This document shows, piece by piece, positions 49,494-63,745 of a DNA stretch of 64,000 nucleotides (position 1 is the stretch's first letter; every line of letters begins with the position of its first letter). Below the pieces are notes generated by a model. That model saw only the letters and a list, made by a program, of their open reading frames with translations. It ran no database searches and was not told the origin of the DNA. This stretch comes from Beaufortia kweichowensis (Eukaryota > Chordata > Actinopteri > Cypriniformes > Gastromyzontidae). Location: NCBI GenBank assembly GCA_019155185.1, contig CM032798.1, positions 7,763,501-7,827,500 of the forward strand, read 5' to 3'. Both the position numbers and the translations under genes were made by a program.

Positions 49494-50225
49494 TATGGAT
49501 GTCCCGCTCCGATCACGTGATCGGAAATTGGGCTCGATCACGTGGTTTCAGACTCGATCGGAATCGGACGTTACCTCCCGATCAGGACTTGAATATAAAT
49601 GTATATATATTCTTATTATTTTTTTTATAGGAAAGGACGCCAGAGCCACGATTCAAACTCGCGTCGCCGAAGCGCAGTTGCGCTGTATATGTCTGGAGCG
49701 CTGTCCACTCAGCCACAGGCTCCAACATATCCTCATTATTTTGAACACATCTATAGTTATGCAGTGGCACAGAGTTAGACCTCTCGACTCCACACAGCGC
49801 AGTAAGAGTTAGGAGTGCAGTTCCTAAAAGCACATTACTGGCTTTGCAAACACTGTGGCACTTTTATTTTTTTATTTGTTTACATGCCTGCTGGGTATTT
49901 TAAGTTGAGGTGCTATTTGTTTTTATATTAGACTTTTTTATATTTACTGTTGCACTAAAGTCCAAAAGTGAAGAATTTATTTATTTATTTATTACTTGAT
50001 TATTCAAGTAAGTCACAGAAGTGCTCTGTTTGTTAACAGAGTTGTTGAATGTTAAAATAAGGTGAATTAAATAAAAAATAAGGAACATCCTGGATCTGTT
50101 TCTTCGCTCTTCTTTATTCTTTTTTTATGTATTATAGAAGTATCGGATCGGGACTCGGTATCGGCAGATACTCAAAATCAAATGACTCGGACTCGAGGGC
50201 AAAAAAACCTGATCGGGACATCCCT
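49494..50225. mobile_element. non-autonomous hAT-like element, about 730 bp
   Basis: The left end tatggatgtcccgctccg and the right end cgggacatccct are inverted repeats (GGATGTCCCG core). The flanks are identical: seven A then GT on both sides (49486-49494 and 50226-50234), giving an 8-bp duplication whose exact edge is ambiguous by one base. Eight-bp duplications and TAGGG-like ends fit hAT transposons. Subterminal parts are rich in cgatc/gatcg. The interior carries a tRNA-like segment (49636-49723) and no transposase. Confidence 0.75.
49636..49723 (-). other. tRNA-like segment inside the hAT-like element (probable class II tRNA-derived pseudogene)
   Basis: The minus strand starts ggagcctgtggctgagtgg, where tggctgagtgg fits the A-box consensus. 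It has an extra-long middle region containing gcgcaactgcgcttcggcg, like the long variable arm of tRNA-Leu/Ser, and a B-box-like gtttgaatc. The first six bases can pair with ggctct near the 3' side, but a proper five-base T stem does not form. A functional tRNA is therefore unlikely, and I read it as a tRNA-derived relic. Confidence 0.5.
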
Positions 50226-51892
50226 AAAAAAAGTGTCACTGGATGTTAGAAATCACTGGAAATTATTTCAGTGGAAATTCTGTATGACACTGTAGCGTAT
50301 ACAGCTTTAGAAACGCTTGGCACAGCATGTGGTTAATGTGACCATTAACCTCTTAACAAAATTTTAATCTCTGGATCGGCATTTTTGAAATAAAGCGAGT
50401 CAAAATGAAAACAGACAACACAAACAGCAAGGCATGTTTACGTGGTAAGGTTGTTCTTATTGAGAGTAAACAAGTCTCTTAATTAACTGTCAGTCTGTTG
50501 CACATACACAAATATGTTGGCTTGGTGAGAGTTCTGCAATTACTTTAACGAGCAGAAACACATAGAAGCGTCAATTCCACATTTTAAAAAGCATGTGCAA
50601 ATAAACAAGATCCGAATGTTACAATTTCAAGAGACAGTTTGCCTTAAAACAACAAATCTGTAATTAATATTTGCATATTTTATTTCAATCCTTTAAAAGT
50701 GCTTTCTTACGCTAAAACCATTGCCAGTTCCTGCAGTGCAAACACAACAAAAAGTGGAAAACTGTGGCAAATATTTCTGGAACTAACGCCTAAACTAAAA
50801 CTACACCTCTCATATTTTTATATATAAATAATTATGGTTTATATAAAGCAAATAAATATACACCTTGTAGCTTAAAACACAGAGAAAACGGAAGGACCCT
50901 AGCCCGCACTTCTTCCTTTCGAGGGAAGTTCAGAAAACTAGTTAAAACGGTCCTTGACAGCTATGCAGGCATGATATTTATCTGCAGTGCTGTAAATCAC
51001 TTCTTCTGTGAGAAAAACAAAATGGGTCTGCTAAACCCACAGAAAACTAAAAAAAACTGTATAATGGGAAATAAATGAGTCAGGTTTCTCATGACAAATC
51101 TCAGAGACACAAGAAAGGGTCTTGAAGTAAACTGCAAGTGATTTAAGTCCTTGAGTTCAAAAAGAAAGCAATATATGACAATACTGGAAATTCGATTTTG
51201 TGATTTTATTGGTGCAAAGCTTACTGCCAAACTAGTCACCAGTCGTGATATTTTGCAACTCAATACAAATTCGGAAGGAGGTACTGATCATTTATTTCCA
51301 TTTCGCAAAAGACCCTTCCAGGATAATACCCCTCTTATAAATGACTTCCATCTAATAAAGCTTATATAGGCCCTGGATCAGCAAATCAGCCTTTCATCGC
51401 ATATCAAATTAAAAGCTGCTTGCGAGCTAGTGGGATTTCTCCATGTGTGGGTGTTTTATTACACACCAGTCACCAGAAACTTGCTGGGGTAGTAAGTACA
51501 ATTATTCGTTAAGTCTAATATATTTTAATGTTTTACATCCTTAATAAATTCTCTCAATTTTCCATTGACCTTGCTTCTATGTTTATCTTTTTAACTCATA
51601 CAAATGAATTCTCATTTTGAGCCACAGAGAATTTAAGACAGTTTTCATTTCTTCTGTATGGCAGATGAAGAATTATCTGGGACACAGAACACAAAAGGTC
51701 CTTGTATTGATATTCAATGTGAAAGATAACATCATTACTGTGGGGTGCTTACATCCAGCTTTATATTGCACATCCATCATCTCTTGCATATTTCCTTAAA
51801 ATGTTATTTTTGTTTTGTTTTAATAGTGTTTTATGATCAAAATTGAGCCTGTTTCTCTGAGTGTGTTTACATGCATAAGTGGTGTAATGCAC

Positions 51893-51928
51893 TGTAAGTC
51901 CAAAGCGTCAAATGCATAAATGTAAATG
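51893..51928 (+). mobile_element. degraded HE1-like SINE tail
   Basis: gtaagtccaaagcgtcaaat followed by gcataaatgtaaatg resembles the HE1 tail with an internal deletion. Short and low-certainty. Confidence 0.4.
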
Positions 51929-54029
51929 TTTCTCGAATTCGGTGACATCACCACCTATAGTCTGCATAGTAATTTAAAATGCATTCAGAATGAAATGGCA
52001 GATGTTGTATTATTGTCTGTAATACCTGCAAATGCAACAACAGTTTATGATTTTACACTTTTTACATCACATGTACATCTGTACATTTATCTACAAGATC
52101 TTTTGTGTTACGTTACTGTTACTTTCATTTGTGACATTTTTTGCAAACTTGTGAAGTTGTACCCAATCCGTTCTAACCATAAATCGTTGTTTACGGTTGT
52201 GAATCACAGAAAGGTTAGGACGTTAAGGTTTGAACGTTAACCTTTACAGATTTCAGGGTTTTTTAACCCAAAAATGTTACATTAGTAAAGACAATTCAGC
52301 ATTAAAATTTCAGTCAAAGGAATAAAATCTGTCACTGAATATCATTTTCTCCACAAACTGCTCACATGGCCTCTGAACGGTAAAAGGCAACGAGACAAAC
52401 AAATCTGTCCTTCAGGACAAAGGCTGTAATGAGCATCCATTATTAGTTTGGAGTCTGGGTGGCTACTGGCAATCTGCTTACTTCAAATCATAGTGCTAGC
52501 GAGGACCCTCAGAGTCTACAGCTCCACATTTCTGCTGTGAAATGAAATCCAACGCTAAAACCACAAAAACCACAGGGAACTGAAATGATGACCACAGCGT
52601 TCCCCATCCATGTGGGATCAGAGAAACTGCAGATTTTATTATTGAGGTTGAACGGGCTCACTAGCGAAGCTTATCTGTCAGAAATATAGAGAAAGTGCCT
52701 CGGAGAAAACAGAATGAAAGCAAAGCAAAATCCCACATGAGTTCTCTTTTTCTTCTGTTAAGGTGTTTGTAGCTAAATATCAAAATAACACTTGGATCAA
52801 ACAGACATCCAAAAAAAGCAGTGGGTACCATAAGATGAAATACAACCGTTTGCACAGAAAGTTCTGGGATTTCCTATTTTCAGCTGTCAAAGATGTGTAA
52901 AAACACTTATCAAAAGACTTATTCACTGTGTCTGTTACACATTACGGTATAATAGAACCATTTAACAACATGCATTCTTTCTTTTCTAAAAGGGGGAACG
53001 TAACTACATTACATTTTATATGACGACGGTAATCTGTTCAGTTTTTTTCATCTATTATTTATCTATTACTTATTAAGAAATCCAACAGAAAATCTTTTAT
53101 GTAAAAAGAATAAGGAAAACCCACCACTGTGCCGCTTCAAAGATTAGACTACCCTGAAAGAAACATGTTATAACTAATTATAAATCAATAATGGAACAAA
53201 GAAAAAGTCAAATCACATAACTTTCCCGGCCGACACCAACTTATTACATTTCTGGTCAAATTTTATTAAACTTTCCTTTGAAGAGAGATTTTTTCATGAT
53301 AAGAGAACAGCACAGAGCTCTCCTGGCGCTTTGAGTTTACATCAAAAGGTGTCATTCAGAATAGAGGGAGTGTGATTTTGATAAAGCGACTTGTTAAATA
53401 TTTTATTGCAGTAACGGTTTCTATCAAAGAGAGTTTTGCTTCTAAATGAAAAAGTAAACAGACACTGGTATAAAGAGTCTCATTTAGGTTTCATCACAGG
53501 ATGCTGTATCTGACTGACTGTCAAGTTACTAAGTGACCAAAGGTGATGCTCTGCATATAAAATTACAGAATTCGCATTTACAATGCAAACTGATTTCATA
53601 GTTGGTGAAAATGAATGACGATATGCAACAATGTACAGCTCTAAAAAATAAACATAAATACAAGCAAAAATTCTCCAATACCTTTTAATTCAATAAAAAT
53701 CCTTTATATTGTTTTTAAACAACTTTCTTGATTGTATAAATGCAGGTAAGCAAGACCAACACATTCAGCTCAACTAAGTTTAGACAGACGGTAAATGCTA
53801 TTGAATCGAAACTGCTTATTATCGGTTGCCAAATTAGATCATGTTAAGTGGCTTTTACCCATGGGACATTATTCTCCTAGTAATTTTTATAGCAGTTTAC
53901 AATTTTACTGCACTACAACTTTTGCAAACTGAAAACCCTCAACATTCAACCAAACAGACCTAATAAAAACCGACTGATTATAAATTACTTATATTCTTAA
54001 AACATTTGATTTATCATTTCACTTCATTA

Positions 54030-54159
54030 TAGTTCTAACTGGTAGAGCATGCCAAAGTCAATTTCAAGGCAATGCACATACTGCACGTATGCGTTACATG
54101 TAAAGCCTGAATGAGCTCAAAGTTGCTTTGGATAAAAACATCTGCCAAATGCATAAACG
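54030..54159 (+). mobile_element. HE1-like SINE, near full length
   Basis: Head tagttctaactggtagagca (A-box-like), then a diverged middle, then the tail agttgctttggataaaaaca followed by tctgccaaatgcataaacg. Both ends of the HE1-type structure are present in one orientation over about 130 bp. Confidence 0.75.
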
Positions 54160-57100
54160 TCTGACTCATTACAGCACACTAACATTGACTTTAAACACTT
54201 CGCTTTAGTCAGCAAGCCACAAGAAGCGGTTCTGGAACTTGTTCGATAAGCAACCATGACACCTTCTTCCAGTTCTCCTCATGTCCCACTTCCCAACTTT
54301 CTCTTTAACGCAGGCCTGACACTGCACAGCAGAAGAAGCATGATGATAGCTATGCAAGCCTTTGAATAAAACCCGTGTAATTGGAGCGGTTCTCAAAGCC
54401 CCCGTCACTGCGAGTGAGCAATGCATCAAAGAAGTCAGCAGGCAGGATTTACAGTGCTGTGAATCCATAAAGCAGCTCTTGACACCAATGTTGGAACCCA
54501 ATGATATGTACATTTTAAATATAATTACATTTTATACAAGCCTCACTTTAAGGATTTCATTTAAGTAAAGAGAAACATAAAAAAATAGTGAAGGACGTCT
54601 CTACTAAACTACAATCTTGGGTTTGGGTATCGAGAAAGTACATAAATAAAACATCATTGACATCATTTGACCTCAAGTTAGTTTATAGTTACCCAATGCA
54701 GCTAACTAATGTTAACTAATGTAACGTTATTGTAAAATATTACGAATTATTTTATGGTGGCATGTAACAAATATATTCTGATACATGTTGTTGGAGTTTT
54801 ATCAGTTGTATTTTGTAAACATCTCTATTAATCTTAGTTTAAAAGATGTTTGAACTGAATATTGTAAAATGTAAGATCACATTCCTATATGTGTGGTTGA
54901 ATGAATGACCTATTAAAGGAAACCCTACAGATTTCCTGAATAAATGCCGTGTTCTGAAGGCATGATATAGGAGTTAATCAAAAGAGGCTTGAGCACAGTC
55001 ACCATAACTCCTACTGTTACTTTACAGACTTTAGTAAGGTTTCCATGGTTACACCACATTATAGTCATTTAGATTTCAATTACCTCCTGAACACTGTATT
55101 CACAAATAAAAGATCATGACTAACAAAAACACACACAGAGAAGGTAATTTCATATTTGATTCATATGAATGCATTCATGCATCCTGTACGAATAAATAGG
55201 GTATTTTTAGAAGTAATACATTAAAATAAGTTTGTAACACCCTTATTTTTCATATGTTGCAAATGCTACCATGTCACGAATTTATTGGACAAATAACTGG
55301 CCAACACATTGCAAGAATATTGTCTGGACCTTTTAACCAATTTGAGTAATTGACTGCACATTTTTTGGCACTAAATTATTTTCCAAACAAAGAGAAAAAA
55401 CAATCTGAACGAAAAAATATAAAAGAATTTCTATAAATGAAATGTTTTCACGATTTGTGCCATTGCTGAGAATGCAGCACATACATTATGTTATAATTTG
55501 TGATATGAAACATTTCGGGATGCAATGACTCACAAAATTAAGCTTGGGCGATAATGATTTGCATTTATAAGATGCCTTTAAACATCTTTTGGTTTTTAAC
55601 ACTCATTTCAAAATTTTACTCTGTACTGTTTTTATTTTATGGTGTGATTTCATTTAGGCTAAACTGAATAATGTACAGCTGGGCAGATTTGCCCAAAAGC
55701 ATTTCAATGCCTATGCATCATAGGTTAGGTATAACATTAAAGTCAGGTATAACAAATAATGAATGAGCATGACATGTTTGGACAAGTTATTACAAATATA
55801 AAATCAATAAAAAAATTTTTTAAAAATTAAAATCACTGTTGACTGGTTTACAGTATTAACGGCATAGACAAAATAGTGCAAGGCATGAGTGACTATCCAA
55901 CTGAAACCATTTGGACGGCAAACATTTGGTCAAATCCTACAGAGCCTCAGCAGGGGTTGGAAATCAACTGTTAAAATGGCCCAAGTTCAAAACAGACTTC
56001 TGAGCCACACTATCTGAAAATAACTTGAAAAAGAACAAGGAGTAACAATAATAGAAATAAATGCAAGAGTTAGGCTATATGACAAAAATGTAATAAAAAA
56101 TGCAAGAGGTTATACTGTATGTAAAATTCAGAAACCGTTGTTATTAGTGACACTGGTGGCTGTAAAGTGAACTGCAGCAGACGTCATGTTGACAGATGAG
56201 GCTAATTAAAATTAAGGCAAAGCTCTCTGAAGCATGCATAAACATTATATCTTTAGGATTTTTCAGGCATAACGCAGTCCTTCACATAACCTTCTTGTTC
56301 TTTTAATCGTTGATACAAACTATTCTGGCAATAAAAAAAAGCAATTAACACACAAAAATTCTTAGCCCCTTTAATGTGGCTACATGCATGTGCTGCATTC
56401 CACATCCGAGTGACAAAATTACAAAATTTTGATTGTGGTTCTATATGCACGAGTTTTCCAACAAAACAACCGGCTTAATCCAGACACAAGGAAAGTTTAA
56501 AGACACCAAAAGTAAACGCTAAAGCCAAGACGAGGAGATTTCAGTCTGATCTATAAAGGTTTGTTTTATGATCTTTGCAAGCTTAGCTTTATTAACCTTC
56601 TTCAAAAAGCATCTGCCAGGAAATGTATATTAACGCTTAAATGCTGCCAAAAAGAAAGCAATGAGTCTTTCTACAAGACACAAAGAATATCCCAGTCTTC
56701 CCAGAGTAGACAGAATGTAATTTTAATAAACAAATGGTTTCCATTTTAAAACTCTGGTTACATAGCTTAAACACCTGGTGTTTAAATACCCTTAAGGAGA
56801 CCTTTAAAGTAATTGTCTCGTAAACAAAACCTTAGTGTATTTTATATATTTGTCTCAAGCTGTGGTTCACTGATTTTATTGCCGTTCCCAGACTAGAATG
56901 AGGAATAATTATAAGTAAATGGGGCTACTGGGGCAGAATACAGGGCATTAAACACAGCAATAACAAACGCCGTAGGTCACCTTTCCTATGGTCCACTATT
57001 AACTTAAGATCAATGTTAAATGCCAAGCTGTAATATTTGTGACTACACCAAGAAATTACACTCAAAAGCTATTGTGGCTTAAAGATGGTTCTTGAAGAAT

Positions 57101-59276
57101 CCAATAAATTAGCATTTGGGGAAACCAGAAGGCATGTGTAAGACTGCATCTGCTACGCCATAAAAGCGTCTATGAGGCGTGTGCTCATCCGTTACATTGC
57201 TTGCAATAACTGCCTTGCGTGCTCGCTTATTTCAAAAGAATGAGATTGAGAGTCATAAAAGACCAATAAGACCAAGAGCCAGACGAGAAGGATCCCATAT
57301 TTTTGTTAGGGAAAAACTATTGATTTATTTCGATTTTGTTTTCAGTAAAGTTGGCAGAGTGGAAGATTAAGGGTGGTTTACACATTACAGCTTTTGGATA
57401 CTCTTCATTATTTTGAATGTAGATGTTTGGCAAGCACATACAAATACAGCGTTTTTCAAAACATCTTGAGTTTTCTGAATGCCGCAGATGCGCCGCAGGT
57501 TATGAGACAAGAAACAACTAATCAGATTCACCCTTTCCTTTTTACAACATTGAAACCTCAGCCAAGATGAAAGAACAGCATCTTTTCCTCTTCTCCTTTA
57601 TACACCAAAAGCAGAGTTATTGCAAGGGATTTTCAGTGCCAGAAACCTACTCGTCATTATGAAGAGAGAGCGGCTCATGGTTGCTTAAAAAAACGTGGCC
57701 TTCATTTTCCACACGTTTTTAGACAAGACATGTGGATGGCTCCTAATAAACAACGTCTTAGTTTAATCTGTTCGGTCTGCACAATTAAGCTATTGTATGG
57801 TTACAGAAGACCTACAGTATATAGTAAATTATTCAACTGCAGTATTTTAATGTGCTTTCTTAATATTTCTAAAGTCTGGCAAAAAAAGTCACTTTTTTAT
57901 TGTATGGACAAAACAGCCCATTACCTACTTCAGTAAAGTAAGAGATGAAACAACCTCAATTCATTTTTGGTTCTTCTACAGCTTCGTAAATGACACCAAT
58001 TACTGGCCAACCAGTGAACCAGAGCAAAAAAATGAAGTTTCCAATCGTGAAATGTACAGCTTGTGATATTTCTATGCCGAGATGTTTAAATGCCGTCACA
58101 TGCCCTGGGGTCAGCGAGGCTGCCTACCTTTCTAGATGACATGCAGTAAATTCTGGCAGGGCAGTAATCCCTCATTTCAACCAATTAGTCAGAGGGAGCA
58201 AATTGTTTCAAGATCGGTGAGTGCTGTACTATGTGCCACAACCACAATCGCAGTTCATAACTGAAGATAAAAACACACTTAGACGTTTCCGGAATGTGAA
58301 CTATGAGATGAAGCAGGTTATATAATCAGATGTAATATAAATAATATAATTAAATTCAATAATTACACGTGTACCACACAAACCACTTCCTTGGTTGTGA
58401 TATTTGACATAGGTGTGGTTGTACAGTACAAACACAACCATTGTTGATGTATCCAAGCAAAGCGTAGACAAGGCAAACTTTTGTGAAGCCCTCCATCTAC
58501 TTCCTTCCTTCCTGACAGCCCTGATGTTTTAGCCAAAACGCTGATAACCATCCCGGGCCACCGTTCCATGTACATGTACACTGCATCCCTCAGGCTAAGT
58601 GCAGTTTGTCTCATTGTTCTTTTGCTTCCTTTTCCCTGTCAAGCTTTCCTGCTATGGCTCATGTACCCGGCTCTCGAACAGTGCGGCACGAACATATGGT
58701 TTGGGGGGCGATGCGATTGAAGAGTGGTTAACGTTTCATGCCCCCAGTATGTGCTAAATCACAGAGCATCTGCCAATGTCATTAACTCCTCAAACACAAA
58801 GGGGTGTTCATTATACTGGCTTAAACAATGTTATTAATAATGGCCAATTAAGGTGGTGGACGCAGCAATTCGATTATCTTTTTAATGTAAATTTGGTTGA
58901 GACAATGACAAATTTGGTTGTACATAGTACAGTAGCTCTATGTAGTTTTATAGCTATTATAAAAACATATCTGTCAACACCTTTTATTCGCTGCATAATT
59001 CTCTAATAATGTAAACACGCAAGTAAATAAAAGCCTGCTTCTGCTGCATGCGGCACTTCAACTATCAACAGCTTGCGAAACTAAACAAATGCAGAAAATG
59101 CATGATGAAAAACAGAATAAAACATAGAATATACAGTCATCAAAAATACATGTATTGTGGATGTGACAAAAAACAACCCATGATTTTGAAAGGCAACATA
59201 CTTTGTACAAATTCTGTGAATTAAAATGCACAAACCAAAAAGCAATAATAACTAACAAAATGAGAAGGGATAACTA

Positions 59277-59277
59277 A

Positions 59278-59358
<81 letters not shown>

Positions 59359-59360
59359 TT
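59277..59360. repeat. (TA)n dinucleotide repeat
   Basis: About 84 bp of TA units, broken only by two tacata variants, one near each end. Confidence 0.97.
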
Positions 59361-59934
59361 TTATTTAAATTTTCATGTGCCCATTTATAAGGAATACGGA
59401 CTGTTTTGGATGTAACAATTCTGAAAACAGCACTTTACCTGACTATGACTATGCTTTAAACATACAAAAAATGCTTTAAAAACTTTAAGAGCGACCTCAC
59501 TGGGCATTTAAACCACCAAATATTGACATCTGAGCAATTAGTATGGTCAAAACCTTTGGTAAAATATTTTTTTTCCATAGTTGACATTTGCATGGAATTG
59601 CCAAAATTGTTATCAACCATTTTACCTGATACTTTAAATACATTTTAATTCTGAGTAACAGAATTTTTCAACTAAAAAACAAACATGTGCCATATTCATT
59701 ACGTACTGTATGCTAAATATCCATCACAATCTGATCCTTAATATATTTATATTAATTCATATATTTCTTCATTATTTATTTATACATCAATACAATCAAA
59801 ATTTTTATAAAAATTAAATAAATTATATTCTTGTTATACCAAGAATGTGAACAATGCAAAAATACGAGAACATTATAATCATTGATGTACTGACTGTGAC
59901 TGCTTGAGCTCTGAGGTTCAGCACGAGCTTACAG

Positions 59935-60078
59935 ACGATCTGCTAAAACATGGCACTAACAACTTCAAGGTCATGGGTTCAATTCAATTCAAACTGATAA
60001 ATATGTATAAAACTGCACAGCAAGTCGCTTTGGATGAAAGCGTCTGCCTAACGCATTCATGTAAATGTATGTAAATGT
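59935..60078 (+). mobile_element. HE1-like SINE, near full length
   Basis: Head atctgctaaaacatggcact, then caaggtcatgggttcaattc (B box). The 3' tail caagtcgctttggatgaaag and cgtctgcctaacgcattcat follows, ending in repeated gtaaatg. The best preserved HE1-like copy in the window. Confidence 0.82.
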
Positions 60079-63000
60079 TATTTATGCTGTCTACACTGCA
60101 CCAATTAAAAGGTGCATTGTAGTTTCACTGTAAGTTTCACTGCTTTTTGCTTTCATTCGAAAGTGATGTGACATATATTCAGCAGGTTTCAGTGTGCCTT
60201 CACAAACATCAACCATGCATCAGGTTGCTTAAACCATCTTAATCATAGTCGCCCTAATTTAACACACAATTCAAATCATTGGCTTGTTAGCAGAGAGCTG
60301 CAAGAACAGAACTGGGCGTGTCAGATTAAAACCTCACATTAATGCACACAGCGGACATTTCTGTGATTAGTTAAAATGCCCGACCGCTGCAACCTTTGAC
60401 GCAATGTGAATAGATCTAAACGCAATGCTGTAATCAACATTTTTCATTAACAGTTGATCACAGCACCCGTAATCTTGATTATTGTATAGATTAATTGTGC
60501 AGCCTTTTTATAACAAATGCCGTCTGGCTCCTTTCGAGCTGAAATTAAGCTCTGAGCAAATTTGCTTAGAGCAAAACTGACACGAATAATGCCAACCACA
60601 CAGCTTGCGTTAAGGTCCATAGCTCCAATCTAGTATAAGTTGTGTGCCAATCACAACATAATACCACAAGTTCCCATTAAACCATAATAGCTATTGTAAG
60701 CTGATCAACCATCAAACCTATTGCTTTAGTTTAGTTTAACCATTACAAACTAAAAGCTCCATTCTTCCCATTAAAAGTCAACACAATAAGAACATAATTC
60801 AATGCTATAAAGAGGAGATAAAGAGAGATAAATTTCACTTGTATTCGCTGGTAATTTGTGGGCTGAGAAGCCTTTTAAAGATTTCAGCTATTTTTGATGC
60901 TGATGAGATATGACGACACTATTCTTTCTATTCTTATAAGCTGTGAATGTGAAAGGACGAAGTGATCAGCTAAACCTTTAAAAAGCCACTAAAAAGGAAA
61001 GGACAAGAGATATATTAATTCATTATGGATGCTTCTATAGACTTTGACAACTTTAAAAGGGAGTGCAAAAAATTTATAAGCCCTGCAACATATGATGAAA
61101 ACAGTTTAATATGACAGGGGAAAGACTTCAGACAGAAGACAATGTGCACTGTGAACACTGTAAATGACACTGATGAATACTTTACCTATTCAAGTATGTT
61201 TCATTAACACATTTCATTTAACAAATATATCATGTTTTATCCACAGTAAACTATTTTATTTCCACATATGATAATAACCCAAACTGGCATAGAAAATGGC
61301 CTTTAAAGGGATACTTTTTTGCGACCTAAATAATTATAGCCTGCAAAACAGTGTTGATCATATAAGCACTGATTTTTGTAACTGCTGATTCAATGATTGT
61401 TTACTGGCATGAGCTCTTTATGACACAACTGTCCATTCACTCAATAATTCACATCTTGGCAGAATGATTTTGGATGCCAACGTTAGATTCCCCTATCACA
61501 TTCTGGTGCAATTACACCTAATCCAACAGCAGCAAATAGCATTTCCAGGTAATTATGACAGAAACAACATATTTATACAACAGAACGCTAATTGTCAACG
61601 ACAAGTTTTACAGCGGTTGCTAAAATATGCAAGCAATAAGCCTTTTACTTTATTGCTTTTATAAAATGATTACCACACAATACACCTATTAAAGCCAAAA
61701 AAATTATTAATGCAACTTTCATAAAGTAATATCACTAAAAACCTTTTAAAAACCTGAAAAAATTGTCCCTGACTGAATGTGATACATGCATATGTTTACA
61801 TGGGTTAAGAAGTTAAATGATGGCACCCAACAGCATACGCTTACCTTTTCAAAAGAAGGTTAAGTGAACTTTTATGCTTTTTATGCGTTTTAAAAACTAT
61901 GCTTTTAAAAATAAAAAAACTACAGATTGCAGCTTTAAGAAAAACAGAATAAGTGTTAGTAAATGGCAATATACCATGCAAAGAACAGTCCTACATTTCT
62001 TTCCACACATCTTAAAATGTCAGTTCTAATGCCCTGATGACCAATCCCATTTCTTTACCCTGAAAACAAAGACCAGACCGGAGCTAATAAAGATTCAACC
62101 ATACACAACAAGACAGTGAATCACCCCAGGGCATGAAGTAGGCCGAACGCTAACACTAGAAAGAGAGCTATAAAGAGAGAGGGTGAGAAAAGAAGACCAT
62201 GTCACAACATTAAATCACAGTCCAAAAGACATTTACATCGACTGAACTACTTCAGAAGAGAAGACATCATTATTTAGGACCTACTGCAAGCTAAAAACAA
62301 TCTGCATTCGTGCACTTTAAAAATAAGGTTAGTTAAAACAAAACTATCAGCCATAAATTAATCAACAGGTTTGGAGTATATTCATTGGTCAGAGTGCGCT
62401 GAGCTGCAACCATTAAACTATAATACGCCTTGAATAATCAAGTATACTGTCTTACACCTTTATAGTTTATAATTAGATTTTTCATTCATCAAATGATTTC
62501 ATGGCCTCAAACACATTAATAATGACCACTTTTAGTGCATTAGCCACACAACAGAGTCTGGGTTCAAGATTTATCTATGAGGTGTTTAATAAGTACTTTA
62601 ACCCTCAGAGAAAAGAGAAGTGAATTATACCTTTGTGCCACTGCACATGTTAATTAAAAAACGAGGATCAAATTAGGCCAGAATCTTCATTTGTTAAAGT
62701 GAAAGGTCTCACAGCAGTGGATGTCGAAAGAAAGAAAAAACATTTCAAGGTGAAATCTAGCTGTGTGGTTGCAAGGCAAAGACACTCGAGGGGAAAGAAA
62801 GAGAGTTATGAGTCAATTTACTGTTCTCCGTTACTATGGTAAATCAGAGGACGGCTCGAGTATCCTCTTGCTTTGTTGTTCAGCCGCCGGTCGGTGCGAC
62901 ACAGGACATGTTTAGTAGGGAAGGGAGGATGAAGAGACCTTTTTGAAATTTCAAAGAGGTCCTTTGGAAGCAAAATGAACTGAATGGATACTTTCCAGCA

Positions 63001-63597
63001 GTCATTTCAGGGCTTGATCTCAAGAGGCCTCGCTCTCGTACGCCACGGCACAAAGCCATCCAGTTTGCAACACAACAAATCAGCCAGACGAGCAACAGTG
63101 AATATTATTAGAGACTTTTTTTGGCAAATTCTGATAGTGTAGCAAAAAGGGGAATTGTAGGTGTTTGTCTACTGTGACAAAACACACACTTTAAACTCTC
63201 AAAGCCTGCTTAGACAACAGACAACTTTGCTGTTGTGATGGTTCAGCCTGAGGCAAACATTCAAAGTTTTACAACAACCTCTGGGCACAGTTAAAATAAA
63301 CTGAAGGAGGGACAGAGATAAAATCAATAGGGGTCATTGACACGCTGTTCTTGACCTTTGCGTTTTTATATACGCAAAGACAAAAGAACAACAGAAACAT
63401 TCACTGTTGGTTACAACAATTCTGACATAATGTATTTAATGTAAATAGAATGTTGCAATATAAACATAAGGCTTGGGTTGGGCGATTTAATCGACCTTAT
63501 TGATTTATTTAAATAAAAATTTTAAGACAAGTCTATCCAGTGACATGGCATAAAAATATTAGTCAACACTAAACTAATAATTTTCCATCATTTTAAT

Positions 63598-63598
63598 A

Positions 63599-63629
<31 letters not shown>
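63598..63629. repeat. (AAT)n microsatellite
   Basis: About ten uninterrupted ata units. Confidence 0.95.
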
Positions 63630-63630
<1 letters not shown>

Positions 63631-63745
63631 AGTACATATGAAATGTTAATTTTGCAATACTGACTGGTTGCAACAGCGTGAATCCTTATTTTAGCATTAC
63701 CAGTGACCATTCCCAAAAACAATTATTTTTTGAAAATGAAATAAA

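Noticed and set aside
61300..61330. tttaaagggatactttttt, resembling a TTAA-MITE end
   Set aside because: Only the first dozen bases match. The following family blocks and the opposite end are missing.
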